Below are positions 55,795 through 64,000 of a stretch of DNA of 64,000 nt, in pieces. The first letter of the stretch is position 1. The number at the start of each line of letters is the position of its first letter. The position numbers and the translations under genes were made by a program. The notes below the pieces were generated by a model. The model had not been told where the DNA came from. It saw only the letters and a list, made by a program, of their open reading frames with translations, and ran no database searches. This stretch comes from Bacteroidaceae bacterium (lineage in GTDB: Bacteria; Bacteroidota; Bacteroidia; Bacteroidales; Bacteroidaceae): assembly GCA_016286165.1 (NCBI GenBank), contig JAEESE010000003.1, positions 156,156 to 220,155 on the forward strand, in the 5' to 3' direction.

Positions 55795-55876
55795 CAGCGC
55801 AAAAAGGAAGAAAAAGGATAACATTATTAAGAAAATAAAGATTAGAAAAGAGGCCAAGCGTGGCCAGCAATCTTGA

Positions 55877-55935
55877 ACAAGTTGACAAGTTAACAAGTTG
55901 ACAAGTTGACGAGTTAACAAGTTAACACATTAACC
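55877..55935. repeat. 8-bp tandem repeat (ACAAGTT + A/G) in the leader of the 30-aa gene
   Basis: About seven consecutive octamers ACAAGTTG or ACAAGTTA, the later ones degenerate (ACGAGTTA, ACACATTA). They lie entirely within the transcribed leader. Confidence 0.85.
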
Positions 55936-55974
55936 GAACACAATTTTAGGATAACATTTAAAGGTAAAAGGATT

Positions 55975-56067
55975 ATGACAAGTTTAGCATCAACAATCGC
56001 ATTTGCAATTTTAGCTATTGCAGCTATCGTCAGTAACGCATCCGTTTTTGCTGACAATCTCGACTAA
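55975..56067 (+). CDS. 30-aa single-helix membrane peptide
   Basis: The frame begins MTSLASTIAFAILAIAAIVS, one hydrophobic helix, and ends with a short polar tail (NASVFADNLD). AAAGGTAAAAGG precedes the ATG. It has its own promoter, a long leader with octamer repeats, and a strong terminator 45 bases after the stop, so it is a free-standing small gene. The tail could alternatively be read as the end of a signal peptide (SNASVFA-DNLD). It could be a small membrane regulator, a toxin of a type I system, or a leader-encoded peptide. No antisense RNA promoter was recognised. Confidence 0.5.
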   Translation: MTSLASTIAFAILAIAAIVSNASVFADNLD

Positions 56068-56111
56068 ACAGCCGAGTAAACAAGAGTAAACATTATTAAT
56101 TTTATATCACT

Positions 56112-56146
56112 GCCCGTGGGGATTCGCTCCCTGCGGGCTTTATTTT
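56112..56146 (+). terminator. Intrinsic terminator of the 30-aa gene
   Basis: GCCCGTGGGG pairs with TCCCTGCGGGC, followed by TTTATTTTG. Confidence 0.8.
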
Positions 56147-56191
56147 GCTATATTTTTCAAGTTTTATTGGCTTTAATCTCCAATTTATTAC

Positions 56192-56199
56192 TACCTTTG
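56192..56199 (+). promoter_or_regulatory. -7 box of the receiver-ATP-grasp gene
   Basis: TACCTTTG, 29 bases before the ATG at 56229. It excludes the longer frame that begins at 56145. Confidence 0.6.
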
Positions 56200-56228
56200 T
56201 AGCGAAATTATTAAGCCAGAAGTCAGAG

Positions 56229-59189
56229 ATGAAGAAAGACCAATTGATGCTCAAGGACACGTCGTTCGTCGACATGATGGCGCGTCGCGTGTTCAACGTG
56301 CTGCTTATCGCTAACCCATACGATGCTTTTATGCTCGAGGACGACGGTCGCATCGACGAGAAGATCTTCGATGAGTACGCCAAACTGGGCCTGCGCTACC
56401 CGCCGCGCTTCGTGCAGGTGGCCAGCGAGGAGGAGGCCGTAAGCCAGATGGAGCATTACCAGTTCGACCTGGTGATAGTGATGCCTGGAACCGACAACAA
56501 CGACATCTTCGACATTGCCCGCGAAATCAAGAACCAGCAGCCGCAGATACCATGCATAGTGCTCACGCCCTTCTCACACGGCATCTCCAAGCGTATGGCC
56601 GACGAGGACCTCTCAGCCTTCGAGTACGTGTTCTGCTGGTTGGGCAACACCGAGTTGCTGCTGTCGATCATCAAGCTTATCGAGGACAAGATGAACCTCG
56701 AGCACGACTTGGGCGCCGGCGTTCAGATGATCATGCTCGTTGAGGACAACGTGCGTTTCTACTCGTCGATACTGCCCAACCTGTATAAGTTCGTGCTGCA
56801 GCAGAGCCTCGAGTTCGCCACCGAGGCGCTCAACTCACAGCTCGAAACGTTGCGTATGCGCGGACGCCCGAAGATAGTGCTGGCGCGTACCTACGAGGAG
56901 GCTTGGGCGCTCTACGACCGCTATTCCGACAACACGCTGGGCGTAATCTCCGACTGCCGCTTCCCCCACGAAGGAAAGCTTGATGAGACGGCCGGCCTCA
57001 CATTATTAAGAAACATACGCGCGCGCGACGAGTTCGTGCCGCTCATCATGGAGAGCTCAGACGCCTATCGTGCCGAGGACTGCGTGCCCTACAAGATACG
57101 TTTCGTGGACAAGAACTCCAAGAAGATGGCCGTGGACCTGCGCGAGCTCATCCTGCGCTACTTCGGCTTCGGCGACTTCATCTTCCGCAATCCTCAGACG
57201 CTCGAGGAGGTGGCACGCCTGCGCAACCTCAAGGACCTGCAGGACAATATCTTCAACCTCCCGCGCGAATCGCTGCTCTACCATATCCAGCACAACAACG
57301 TCTCGCGCTGGCTCTGTTCGCGAGCCCTGTTCCCCATTGCCGAGTTCCTGAAAGGCATCACGTGGAACTCGCTGCAGGACGTGGACCAGCACCGCCAGAT
57401 CATCTTCGATGCCATCGTCTCGTATCGTCGCATGAAGAATCAGGGCGTGGTGGCCGTGTTCCATCGCGAGCGCTTTGACCGCTACAGCAATTTCGCACGC
57501 ATCGGCGAGGGCTCGCTCGGCGGCAAGGGGCGCGGCCTGGCCTTCATAGACCATATCATCAAGCGCCATCCCGACCTCAACGACTACGACAACGCCGAGG
57601 TGATGATACCCAAGACGGTGGTGCTCTGCACCGATATCTTCGATGAGTTCATGGACACCAACGGCCTCTATCAGGTGGCACTCTCGGATATCCCCGACGA
57701 GGAAATCCTGCGCTACTTCCTGCATGCACGCCTGCCGGCACGCTTGATAGGCGACCTCATGGCTTTCCTCGACGTGGTCGACACGCCCCTGGCCATACGC
57801 TCCAGCTCGCTGCTCGAAGACTCTCACTATCAGCCCTTTGCAGGCATCTATGCCACATATATGATACCCCATGTCGACGATAAGTACGAACGCCTGCACA
57901 TGCTCTCCGACGCCATCAAGGCCGTCTACGCCAGCGTCTACTATCGCGACTCGAAAGCCTACATGACAGCCACCTCCAACGTCATCGACCAGGAGAAGAT
58001 GGGCGTCATCCTGCAGGAAGTAGTGGGCGAGCGCCATGACGACCGCTTCTATCCAACCCTCTCGGGCGTAGCCCGTTCGGTCAACTACTATCCCATCGGC
58101 GACGAGCGGGCTGAAGAGGGCACCGTGAACCTCGCTCTCGGACTTGGTAAGTACATCGTCGACGGAGGCCAGAGCCTCAGACTAAGTCCTGCGCACCCCA
58201 ACCAAGTGCTGCAGACCTCCGAACTGGAGATGGCCCTCAAGGAGACGCAGACGCGATTCTACGCCCTCGACCTTGCCAACCCGCCGACCACCTTCCTCAA
58301 GGACGACGGCTTCAACATCCTCAACCTGCGCGTGGCCAAGGCCGAGCCCGACGGCACCCTGCAGTACATCGCCTCCACCTACGACCCCACCGACCAAGTC
58401 CTTCGCGACGGCATCTACGAGGGCGGGCGCAAGGTAATCACCTTCTGCGGAGTCCTGCAGCACGGCATTTTCCCGCTGCCCGAACTGCTGCAGAAAGTGC
58501 TGGCCTACGGACAGGACGAGATGCGACGCCCCGTAGAGATAGAACTCGCCGCCAACATACACGCCGACCGCACAGGCGAGCTCTACCTGCTGCAGATACG
58601 CCCCATGGTCGACAACAAACTCATGCTCGACGAGGACCTCGCCGGCGTGCCCGACGACCAGTGCCTGCTGCGCTCGCACAACGCCATAGGCCACGGCATC
58701 ATCACCGACATCGACGACATCATCTACGTCAAGACCGACGGCTGGAGCGCTGCCGACAACCCGCAGATAGCCGAGGAAATCGACACCATCAACCGCCGAT
58801 ACCTCGAAAGCGGACGGTCGTACATACTCGTAGGGCCCGGCCGATGGGGCTCCAGCGATCCCTGGCTCGGCATACCCGTCAAGTGGCCCGCCATCTCGGC
58901 GGCCAAAGTCATCGTAGAGGCAGGCCTGCAGAACTATCGCGTAGACCCCAGCCAAGGCACCCACTTCTTCCAGAACCTCACCAGCTTCGGCGTAGGCTAT
59001 TTCACCATCAACGACTACCTCGGCGACGGCGTCTACCGCCAGGATATCCTCAACGCATTGCCCGCAGCAGAGGAAACACAACACGTGCGCGTGGTGCACA
59101 TCGAAAGCCCCTTAACCATCAAAATCGACGGCATGCGCAAGGAAGGAATAGTCTATTTGCCCACTTCTTTGACAAAAATTGTGCTATAA
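56229..59189 (+). CDS. Receiver-like domains fused to a PEP/pyruvate-binding (PPDK N-terminal) ATP-grasp domain
   Basis: A 986-aa cytoplasmic protein. Residues about 15-140 resemble a response-regulator receiver fold (VLLIANPYDAF, then FDLVIVMPG in place of the phospho-Asp strand, then PCIVLTPFSHG). A second receiver-like unit follows (MIMLVEDNVRF about 175, LGVISDCRFP about 245). From about 430 the PPDK/PEP-synthase ATP-grasp domain appears: IGEGSLGGKGRGLAFI, TPLAIRSSSLLEDSHYQPFAG and the late ELYLLQIRPMVDN. A GPGRWGSSDPWLGIPV segment lies near 885. The phosphohistidine swivel domain and the PEP TIM barrel of PPDK are absent, so it cannot do the full PEP synthase reaction. A role as a phosphate-handling signalling enzyme is inferred. 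OmpA follows with its own promoter. Confidence 0.8.
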   Translation: MKKDQLMLKDTSFVDMMARRVFNVLLIANPYDAFMLEDDGRIDEKIFDEYAKLGLRYPPRFVQVASEEEAVSQMEHYQFDLVIVMPGTDNNDIFDIAREIKNQQPQIPCIVLTPFSHGISKRMADEDLSAFEYVFCWLGNTELLLSIIKLIEDKMNLEHDLGAGVQMIMLVEDNVRFYSSILPNLYKFVLQQSLEFATEALNSQLETLRMRGRPKIVLARTYEEAWALYDRYSDNTLGVISDCRFPHEGKLDETAGLTLLRNIRARDEFVPLIMESSDAYRAEDCVPYKIRFVDKNSKKMAVDLRELILRYFGFGDFIFRNPQTLEEVARLRNLKDLQDNIFNLPRESLLYHIQHNNVSRWLCSRALFPIAEFLKGITWNSLQDVDQHRQIIFDAIVSYRRMKNQGVVAVFHRERFDRYSNFARIGEGSLGGKGRGLAFIDHIIKRHPDLNDYDNAEVMIPKTVVLCTDIFDEFMDTNGLYQVALSDIPDEEILRYFLHARLPARLIGDLMAFLDVVDTPLAIRSSSLLEDSHYQPFAGIYATYMIPHVDDKYERLHMLSDAIKAVYASVYYRDSKAYMTATSNVIDQEKMGVILQEVVGERHDDRFYPTLSGVARSVNYYPIGDERAEEGTVNLALGLGKYIVDGGQSLRLSPAHPNQVLQTSELEMALKETQTRFYALDLANPPTTFLKDDGFNILNLRVAKAEPDGTLQYIASTYDPTDQVLRDGIYEGGRKVITFCGVLQHGIFPLPELLQKVLAYGQDEMRRPVEIELAANIHADRTGELYLLQIRPMVDNKLMLDEDLAGVPDDQCLLRSHNAIGHGIITDIDDIIYVKTDGWSAADNPQIAEEIDTINRRYLESGRSYILVGPGRWGSSDPWLGIPVKWPAISAAKVIVEAGLQNYRVDPSQGTHFFQNLTSFGVGYFTINDYLGDGVYRQDILNALPAAEETQHVRVVHIESPLTIKIDGMRKEGIVYLPTSLTKIVL

Positions 59190-59211
59190 TTAAACTTTTT
59201 TTCCAAAATCT

Positions 59212-59242
59212 TTGTTTACTTAAACACTTTTGCCTACTTTTG
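59212..59242 (+). promoter_or_regulatory. Promoter of the OmpA gene
   Basis: A -33 TTTG (59212-59215), a 19-base spacer and -7 TACTTTTG (59235-59242). An ideal strong promoter. Confidence 0.8.
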
Positions 59243-59284
59243 CACAGAAATATGTATAACCCACTCAATTCATTAACTACAATT

Positions 59285-60370
59285 ATGAAACTTTCAAAGA
59301 TTCTTCTTGTGGCTGCCCTCGCTCTGACGGGCATGACCGCAAATGCTCAGGAGACTGAGCGCGTAGAGTTCAATCACCACTGGTTCCTGCAGCTGCAGGG
59401 CGGAGCTACCTACACCCTCGGCGAGGCCGATTTCAACAAGCTCATCTCCCCCGCAGCTCAGATTGCAGTTGGCTATCAGTTCACTCCCGTATGGGCTCTT
59501 CGCCTGGCCGTTAACGGTTGGGAGAGCAAAGGCGGTTTTGGCGACGGCCTCTACAAGAACGACACTTACAAGTGGAACTATGTAACTCCCGCTCTCGACC
59601 TCAAGTTCAACCTCGTCAATGCTATCGCAGGCTGGAACCCCAAGCGCGTCTTCGGTCTCAACCTTATCGCAGGTGTAGGTGCCAACATCGGTTGGAACAA
59701 TGACGAAGCAGCTGATTATGCTCGCTACTACATCATGCGTGACCTCTGGGACGGCACCAAGGTGCGCCCCGTTGGCCGCTTCGGTCTGGACCTCGACTTC
59801 CGCCTCAGCAAGCGCGTAAGCCTCAACCTCGAGGCTATGAGCAACATGCTATCTGACGAGTACAACAGCAAGCACAAGAACGTAGACGCTAACCTCGACT
59901 GGTACTTCACCGCTCTGGCTGGTCTGAAGATCAACCTCGGCAAGGTTGAGAACGTTATCCCCGTGGCTGTGCCCGTTGTCATCGAAGAGCCCGCTCCCGA
60001 GCCCGTAGCTCCCGCTAAGGTCGTTGAGAAGCCCGTTGTCAAGAAGGTTGCTGAGATGCGCCGCGAGATTTTCTACCAGATCCGCGAGACCGTTATCCCC
60101 GCTGACCAGCGCAACAAGATCACCGAGCTCGTTGCTTTCCTCAAGGCTAACCCCGAGACCAAGGTCAACGTAACCGGTTATGCTGACGCAGGCACTGGCA
60201 ACCCCAAGATCAACATGAAGTACTCCGAGGGTCGTGCCGAGAACGTGGCTAAGGCTCTCGTTGAAGGTGGCATCGATGCAGCTCGCATCACCGTCGACGC
60301 TAAGGGCGACACCGTTCAGCCCTTCGCTGAGAACGACAAGAACCGCGTGACCATCTGTATCGCAGAGTAA
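59285..60370 (+). CDS. OmpA-family outer-membrane porin/anchor protein
   Basis: A 361-aa protein. The start at 59285 gives the signal peptide MKLSKILLVAALALTGMTANAQ. The frame continues upstream into the neighbouring gene and the ATG at 59251 is too close to the promoter. Residues 25-225 form an eight-stranded OmpA-type barrel (HHWFLQLQGGATYTLG ... WYFTALAGLKINLG). A Pro/Val/Ala linker (about 235-255) leads to the peptidoglycan-binding OmpA C-domain (NKITELVAFLKANPETKVNV, GYADAGTGN, then NVAKALVEGGI). Codon use is the most biased in the window, consistent with an abundant protein. Confidence 0.95.
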   Translation: MKLSKILLVAALALTGMTANAQETERVEFNHHWFLQLQGGATYTLGEADFNKLISPAAQIAVGYQFTPVWALRLAVNGWESKGGFGDGLYKNDTYKWNYVTPALDLKFNLVNAIAGWNPKRVFGLNLIAGVGANIGWNNDEAADYARYYIMRDLWDGTKVRPVGRFGLDLDFRLSKRVSLNLEAMSNMLSDEYNSKHKNVDANLDWYFTALAGLKINLGKVENVIPVAVPVVIEEPAPEPVAPAKVVEKPVVKKVAEMRREIFYQIRETVIPADQRNKITELVAFLKANPETKVNVTGYADAGTGNPKINMKYSEGRAENVAKALVEGGIDAARITVDAKGDTVQPFAENDKNRVTICIAE

Positions 60371-60393
60371 TTGAGGGCTTATAGCTAATCTAT

Positions 60394-60443
60394 CATCCTG
60401 CCCCGCAGTTTGTCTTCCACGGCAAGTTGCAGGGCAGGATTTT
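60394..60443 (+). terminator. Intrinsic terminator of ompA
   Basis: ATCCTGCCC pairs with GGGCAGGAT, continued by GCAGTTTG against CAAGTTGC, followed by TTTTAC. Confidence 0.8.
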
Positions 60444-60461
60444 ACATTATTTGAAATCCTT

Positions 60462-63400
60462 ATGAACCGAATTATACTATCGCTGCTTGCAATCTTCCTC
60501 TCCACTCAGGCTTCTGCCCAGCTCAGTGGCGATGGCTATTATCGTGTGCAGAATCTGCAGTCGTCGCGCTACATCTACATGATAGATAACAAGACCACTG
60601 GTTTCAGCTATCAGAAGACGTCGTACGATGTGGGTGCTCTGCGCACCATCAGCCCTTTCAGCCGAGTGGTCAACGATCCTGGGTCGGTGTTCTACATCAC
60701 GAAGGTCAATGGCAATCAGTACAATCTGCGCTCACAAGGTGCCGATGCCCACAACATGGTGGGGCGCTATCTCACACTCACCTCTACCACTTACCAGGGC
60801 AAAACCTATTATCGCGCTTCGGCCACCGAGCAGGGCATCACCCTTTATCTCTTTGACGAAGACTACAGTGGTCCTGAAGGCGTCATCTCGACTCAGAAGA
60901 CTGGCAGCGTGGCGTTGATGTGTTGGGATTTGCAGCCTGTCAGTGCAACAGCCGACAATTATTTCGGACTTAATTCCACGGTGCAGGTGGGCGGTCAGCA
61001 TTTCACCACCCTCTACGCTTCTTTCCCCTTCACCCATGCCTCTGAGAACATGAAGAGCTATGTGGTGACGAAGATTGACGGCGAGTTTGCCGTTTGGAAG
61101 GAGGTGACAGGAAAGGTTGCTGCCAGCACTCCCGTTATCATGCAACTGTCGGGAGCCACCGCTACCGACAATCGTCTCAACTTGGAAGTATCGGGTGGCA
61201 ATGCCCCTTCGGACAACATTCTGAAAGGTGTCTATTTCGAGAACAGCACGGTCGATATGATCAGTCCGTCGAGTTTCCATTTCAACGCTACTCCTTACGA
61301 CCCGAACACGATGCGTCTGCTCGGCGTTACCTCGAAGGGCAAGTTGGGCTTCGTCAAGTCAGATGTTCAGTACATCCCCCGCAATCAGGCTTATCTGGTT
61401 GTTCCTGCCGGTTCGCCCAATGAGCTGACCCTTCTCTCGCAAGCAGAATATGAGGCCGAGCTGGCCAGCGATGTTGTCATCGTCACTGCTCGCGACAAGC
61501 AGCGTCAGTATGGCGATGCCAACCCCACCTTTGATTACGACGTGACAGGAACGGGCACGCTGAAGGGCCAACCCACCATCACCTGTTCGGCTACGCCGTC
61601 ATCGCCCATGGGCACTTATCCCATTGTGGTGGGCAAGGGCAGCGTCACCAATCGGCAGTTCACTCCTGTCAATGGTACGCTCACCGTCACTCGTGCTCCG
61701 CTTGTCGCCACCGCTCGCAGCTATACCATCAAGCAGAACGAGCCGTTGCCCCAGTTCGAGGTCGATTATTCGGGCTTCAAGGTTGGCGACACCAAGTCTG
61801 TGCTCACCACCCAACCCGTTGTCACCTGTAACGTGCCTGCCGACAAAGCTCCTGGCCAGTATCCCATCACCGTCAGCGGCGCCACGGCACAGAACTATGA
61901 CATTAGTTTCGTTGCAGGTGTGCTGACCATCAACGAGGCCGATCCCATCACCATCCGCGCCACCAGCCTCACCAAGGGTTATGGCGATGCCATGCCGCAA
62001 TTGGCTTATACTGTTGAGGGAGGCTCCGTGACGGGACAGCCGGTGCTGCAGTGCGATGCCACTGCTGCCTCGCCTGTTGGCACTTATGCCATTAAGGTGA
62101 CGAAGGGAACCATCGACTATCCCAACCTGGTGCTGGTCGATGCTGTGCTCACCATCGAGAAGGCTCCGCTCACCATCAGTGCCGGTGGACCGTACACGAT
62201 GAAGCAGACCGACCCCCGTCCCGAATTCAAACCCGTGTTCCAAGGCTTCAAGTTGGGCGAGAACGAGCAGGTGCTCATTGCCCAACCCGTTTTGACGACG
62301 AATGCTCCCGCCGACAATACACCCGGCACCTATGAGGTCACCGTCAGCGGCGCACAGGCTGCCAACTATGCCATCACCTACAAGTCTGGCCGCCTTGTCA
62401 TCACCGAGGCTGATTTGATTACTATCATGGCCAACGATGCTGCGATGGTCTATGGCGACGAGGTGCCACAGCTTACCTTCACCATCACTGGTGGAGAGGT
62501 GGCTGGCATGCCCGAGATTAGCTGCGTAGCAACAAGCCAGTCTGATGCCGGCACTTACGACATCGTAGTTTCAAAGGGCAACATCAATTACCCCAACCTG
62601 AAGCTCGTCAACGGAAAACTCACCATCGGTCAGGCTCCGCTCAAAGCTTCGGTGGGTAGCTACTCGCGTAAGCAGGGTGAGCCTAATCCCGTCTTCGACA
62701 TCGTCTACGACGGATTCCGCAATGGCGATACGGAGGAGGTGTTCATCACGAAGCCCGTGGCCACCACCGATGCCGATGCCAGTTCTGCTCCCGGTGTCTA
62801 CGACATCGTGGTGTCGGGTGGCGAGGCCCGCAACTATGCGTTCACCTATCTGCCCGGTCGTCTTGTCATCACCGAGGCCGACCAGATTGTCATCATGGCC
62901 CATGCTGCCACGATGGTTTATGGCGATGAGGTGCCACAGCTGACCTACACCATCTCTGGTGGTGAGGTGGAGGGTGTGCCCGAGCTTTCTTGCGTGGCCA
63001 CCAGCCTGTCGGATGCTGGCACTTACGACATCATCGTATCGAAAGGCACCATCAACTACCCCAACCTGAAGCTCGTTGATGGAACGCTCACCATTACGCA
63101 GGCTCCACTCACGGCCTCGGTGGGCAGCTACACCCGCCAGCAGGGCGAGGAGAACCCCGTATTTGAAATTCTCTACGACGGTTTCCACAATGGTGACACG
63201 GAGGAGGTGTTCATCACGAAGCCCGTGGCCACCACCGCAGCTGATGCCGACACTCGTCCCGGTGTCTACGACATCATCGTATCGGGTGGCGAGGCTCGCA
63301 ACTATGCCTTCACCTATGTCAGTGGCAAGCTCACCGTGCAGGTGCCCAATGCCATCAGCCACATCAGCTTCTCTGCTCCCGTAGACATCTACACCACTAC

Positions 63401-63494
63401 GGGCCGCTTGGTTCGCCGCCAGGCCCTCTCCACCGAGGGGTTGCCGCGTGGCATCTACATCGCTGGAGGACGCAAGGTCGTGGTGAAACAATAG
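60462..63494 (+). CDS. MBG-repeat surface protein
   Basis: A 1010-aa protein with a signal peptide (MNRIILSLLAIFLSTQASAQ). Residues 25-340 are an unrecognised beta-rich head. From about 345 to 960 there are eight MBG-type repeats of about 77 aa in four alternating pairs: a type with VYGDEVPQLTYTI and a type with RKQGEPNPVFDIVYDGF. The last two pairs are nearly identical, so the array has expanded recently. The C-terminus is the secretion-type motif (VDIYTTTGRLVRRQ, then GIYIAGGRKVVVK). A stalk that holds the head away from the cell is the likely role of the repeats. No promoter box is clear after the ompA terminator. Confidence 0.78.
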   Translation: MNRIILSLLAIFLSTQASAQLSGDGYYRVQNLQSSRYIYMIDNKTTGFSYQKTSYDVGALRTISPFSRVVNDPGSVFYITKVNGNQYNLRSQGADAHNMVGRYLTLTSTTYQGKTYYRASATEQGITLYLFDEDYSGPEGVISTQKTGSVALMCWDLQPVSATADNYFGLNSTVQVGGQHFTTLYASFPFTHASENMKSYVVTKIDGEFAVWKEVTGKVAASTPVIMQLSGATATDNRLNLEVSGGNAPSDNILKGVYFENSTVDMISPSSFHFNATPYDPNTMRLLGVTSKGKLGFVKSDVQYIPRNQAYLVVPAGSPNELTLLSQAEYEAELASDVVIVTARDKQRQYGDANPTFDYDVTGTGTLKGQPTITCSATPSSPMGTYPIVVGKGSVTNRQFTPVNGTLTVTRAPLVATARSYTIKQNEPLPQFEVDYSGFKVGDTKSVLTTQPVVTCNVPADKAPGQYPITVSGATAQNYDISFVAGVLTINEADPITIRATSLTKGYGDAMPQLAYTVEGGSVTGQPVLQCDATAASPVGTYAIKVTKGTIDYPNLVLVDAVLTIEKAPLTISAGGPYTMKQTDPRPEFKPVFQGFKLGENEQVLIAQPVLTTNAPADNTPGTYEVTVSGAQAANYAITYKSGRLVITEADLITIMANDAAMVYGDEVPQLTFTITGGEVAGMPEISCVATSQSDAGTYDIVVSKGNINYPNLKLVNGKLTIGQAPLKASVGSYSRKQGEPNPVFDIVYDGFRNGDTEEVFITKPVATTDADASSAPGVYDIVVSGGEARNYAFTYLPGRLVITEADQIVIMAHAATMVYGDEVPQLTYTISGGEVEGVPELSCVATSLSDAGTYDIIVSKGTINYPNLKLVDGTLTITQAPLTASVGSYTRQQGEENPVFEILYDGFHNGDTEEVFITKPVATTAADADTRPGVYDIIVSGGEARNYAFTYVSGKLTVQVPNAISHISFSAPVDIYTTTGRLVRRQALSTEGLPRGIYIAGGRKVVVKQ

Positions 63495-63539
63495 ATGATG
63501 GCGACCTGCTGACATACAGAGAAACTTTACTAATCATTT

Positions 63540-63576
63540 GGCGTTGACTTTGCAGAAGAGTCAACGCCATTTTTAT
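63540..63576 (+). terminator. Intrinsic terminator of the MBG-repeat gene
   Basis: GGCGTTGACT pairs with AGTCAACGCC over a nine-base loop, followed by ATTTTTATT. Confidence 0.85.
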
Positions 63577-63939
63577 TATGATTATCCGCATGTGTCCGCA
63601 ACTGACGCTGATGATTGCGATTGAGCGAGGACACGACTTTTAAGAATTTCATTTTTCTCTATGCTGTATTATTCATTCCCAGTGTTATCTACCGCAGAGC
63701 GGTCTTTTTTAAAAACCAAATAAAACCAAATAAAACCGACAAAAACATGTTTTATTTGGTTTTTTCTTGTTTTTTAAAAAGACGCGAAGCGTAATCTGTG
63801 CCAGCAGTCATAAAAAGTGATGGCATGCAGGTGAGCATTGTTGATGACGAGCGAAATGGGGTGCATTCAGGAGAGGCGGTGCACGACAAACGGGGAGCGG
63901 GAGGCACCGCAGAGGGAAAAGGGGCATGCTTTTTAGGTT
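63577..63939. other. Unassigned stretch with an AT-rich inverted repeat
   Basis: AAAAACCAAATAAAAC (63713-63728) is inverted as GTTTTATTTGGTTTTT (63750-63765), and the left arm also contains the direct repeat AAATAAAACC. GTGTCC...GGACAC brackets 63591-63634. A 75-codon minus-strand frame over the right part has no family resemblance. Confidence 0.45.
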
Positions 63940-64000
63940 GGCAGCGGGCGGGGACATGATTGGCAGCGGCCGCTGCCAATGATGGCAGCGAACGCCGCCA
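63940..64000. repeat. 22-bp-period palindrome array, locus 6 (GGCAGCGGCCGCTGCC core), cut by window edge
   Basis: GGCAGCG occurs at 63940, 63962 and 63984, exactly 22 apart. The middle unit contains the perfect 16-bp palindrome GGCAGCGGCCGCTGCC. The linker ends with ATGAT in two units. The array probably continues beyond the right edge. Confidence 0.8.

Noticed and set aside
58661..59284. Long N-terminal extension of the OmpA frame into the upstream gene
   Set aside because: It is out of frame with the real ATP-grasp gene, and a perfect promoter and signal peptide place the start at 59285.
63752..63979. 75-codon minus-strand frame at the right edge
   Set aside because: Composition is Ala/Pro/Ser-rich, it overlaps the 22-bp array, and no promoter or family is visible.

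Overview
The window looks like chromosome from a Bacteroidales bacterium, most likely Prevotellaceae or a close neighbour from an animal gut. Nearly every start is preceded by the Bacteroidetes -7 box TAnnTTTG, sometimes with TTTG about 20 bases upstream. Shine-Dalgarno sites are rare. FeoA is fused to FeoB, several secreted proteins end in the same short C-terminal motif (YDLxGRxL..GIYIIR..KxxxK), and the family content (BspA-like LRR, M60, GH127, BlaI/M56-TonB, BASS) fits. This placement is inference from style, not from a marker gene.

Layout. 1-3.3 kb: a partial AraC-type regulator, a glycine-zipper lipoprotein, a DUF4236 protein and a LolC/E-type permease. 3.3-4.85 kb: a repeat-rich gap with a 22-bp-period array, a nested inverted repeat, tRNA-Ser(UGA), a broken tRNA-Ser 3' end and a 102-bp duplication. 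4.85-13.4 kb (minus strand): M48 peptidase, HAD phosphatase, cobU, cobT, cobS and a giant CotH/lamin-tail surface protein. 13.9-16.9 kb: nrdD-nrdG, anaerobic ribonucleotide reductase. 17.4-29 kb: two related modular surface proteins and an M60 mucinase-like protease. 29.3-35.3 kb (minus): GH127, exonuclease III and a double esterase. 35.6-38.3 kb (minus): hsp20, groEL and groES, with sigma-54-type promoters. 38.7-43.3 kb: a membrane protein, a BASS transporter, an ABC exporter, nadK and tRNA-Ala. 43.4-45.5 kb: pdxJ, a DJ-1 protein and ispD. 45.7-48.3 kb: feoAB and a small partner. 48.4-53.6 kb: a 43-aa gene, mazG, valS and a carboxypeptidase-regulatory-like outer membrane protein. 53.8-55.5 kb: a BlaI/M56-TonB pair. 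56-63.5 kb: a 30-aa membrane peptide, a receiver-ATP-grasp fusion, OmpA and an MBG-repeat surface protein.

Functionally this is core metabolism (B12 nucleotide-loop assembly, anaerobic dNTP synthesis, NADP, PLP, isoprenoid, ferrous iron uptake, chaperones) mixed with outer-surface and host-glycan functions (M60 peptidase, arabinofuranosidase family, sialate-esterase-like enzyme, adhesin-like repeats).

The most unusual signals are non-coding. (1) Six intergenic arrays have units spaced almost exactly 22 bp, most with a palindromic core, and the core sequence differs between loci (GACCGGTC at three, CCCACCGGTGGG, GACAAnnTTGTC-like, GGCAGCGGCCGCTGCC). Two of them lie just upstream of sigma-54-like promoters of chaperone genes. 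(2) Three pairs of 35-42-bp GC-rich palindromic elements, always inverted with heads outward, are inserted in or beside cobU/cobT, nrdD/nrdG and valS. Five of the six copies are translated in frame. These resemble Rickettsia palindromic elements or REP doublets, but I do not recognise a described Bacteroidales family.
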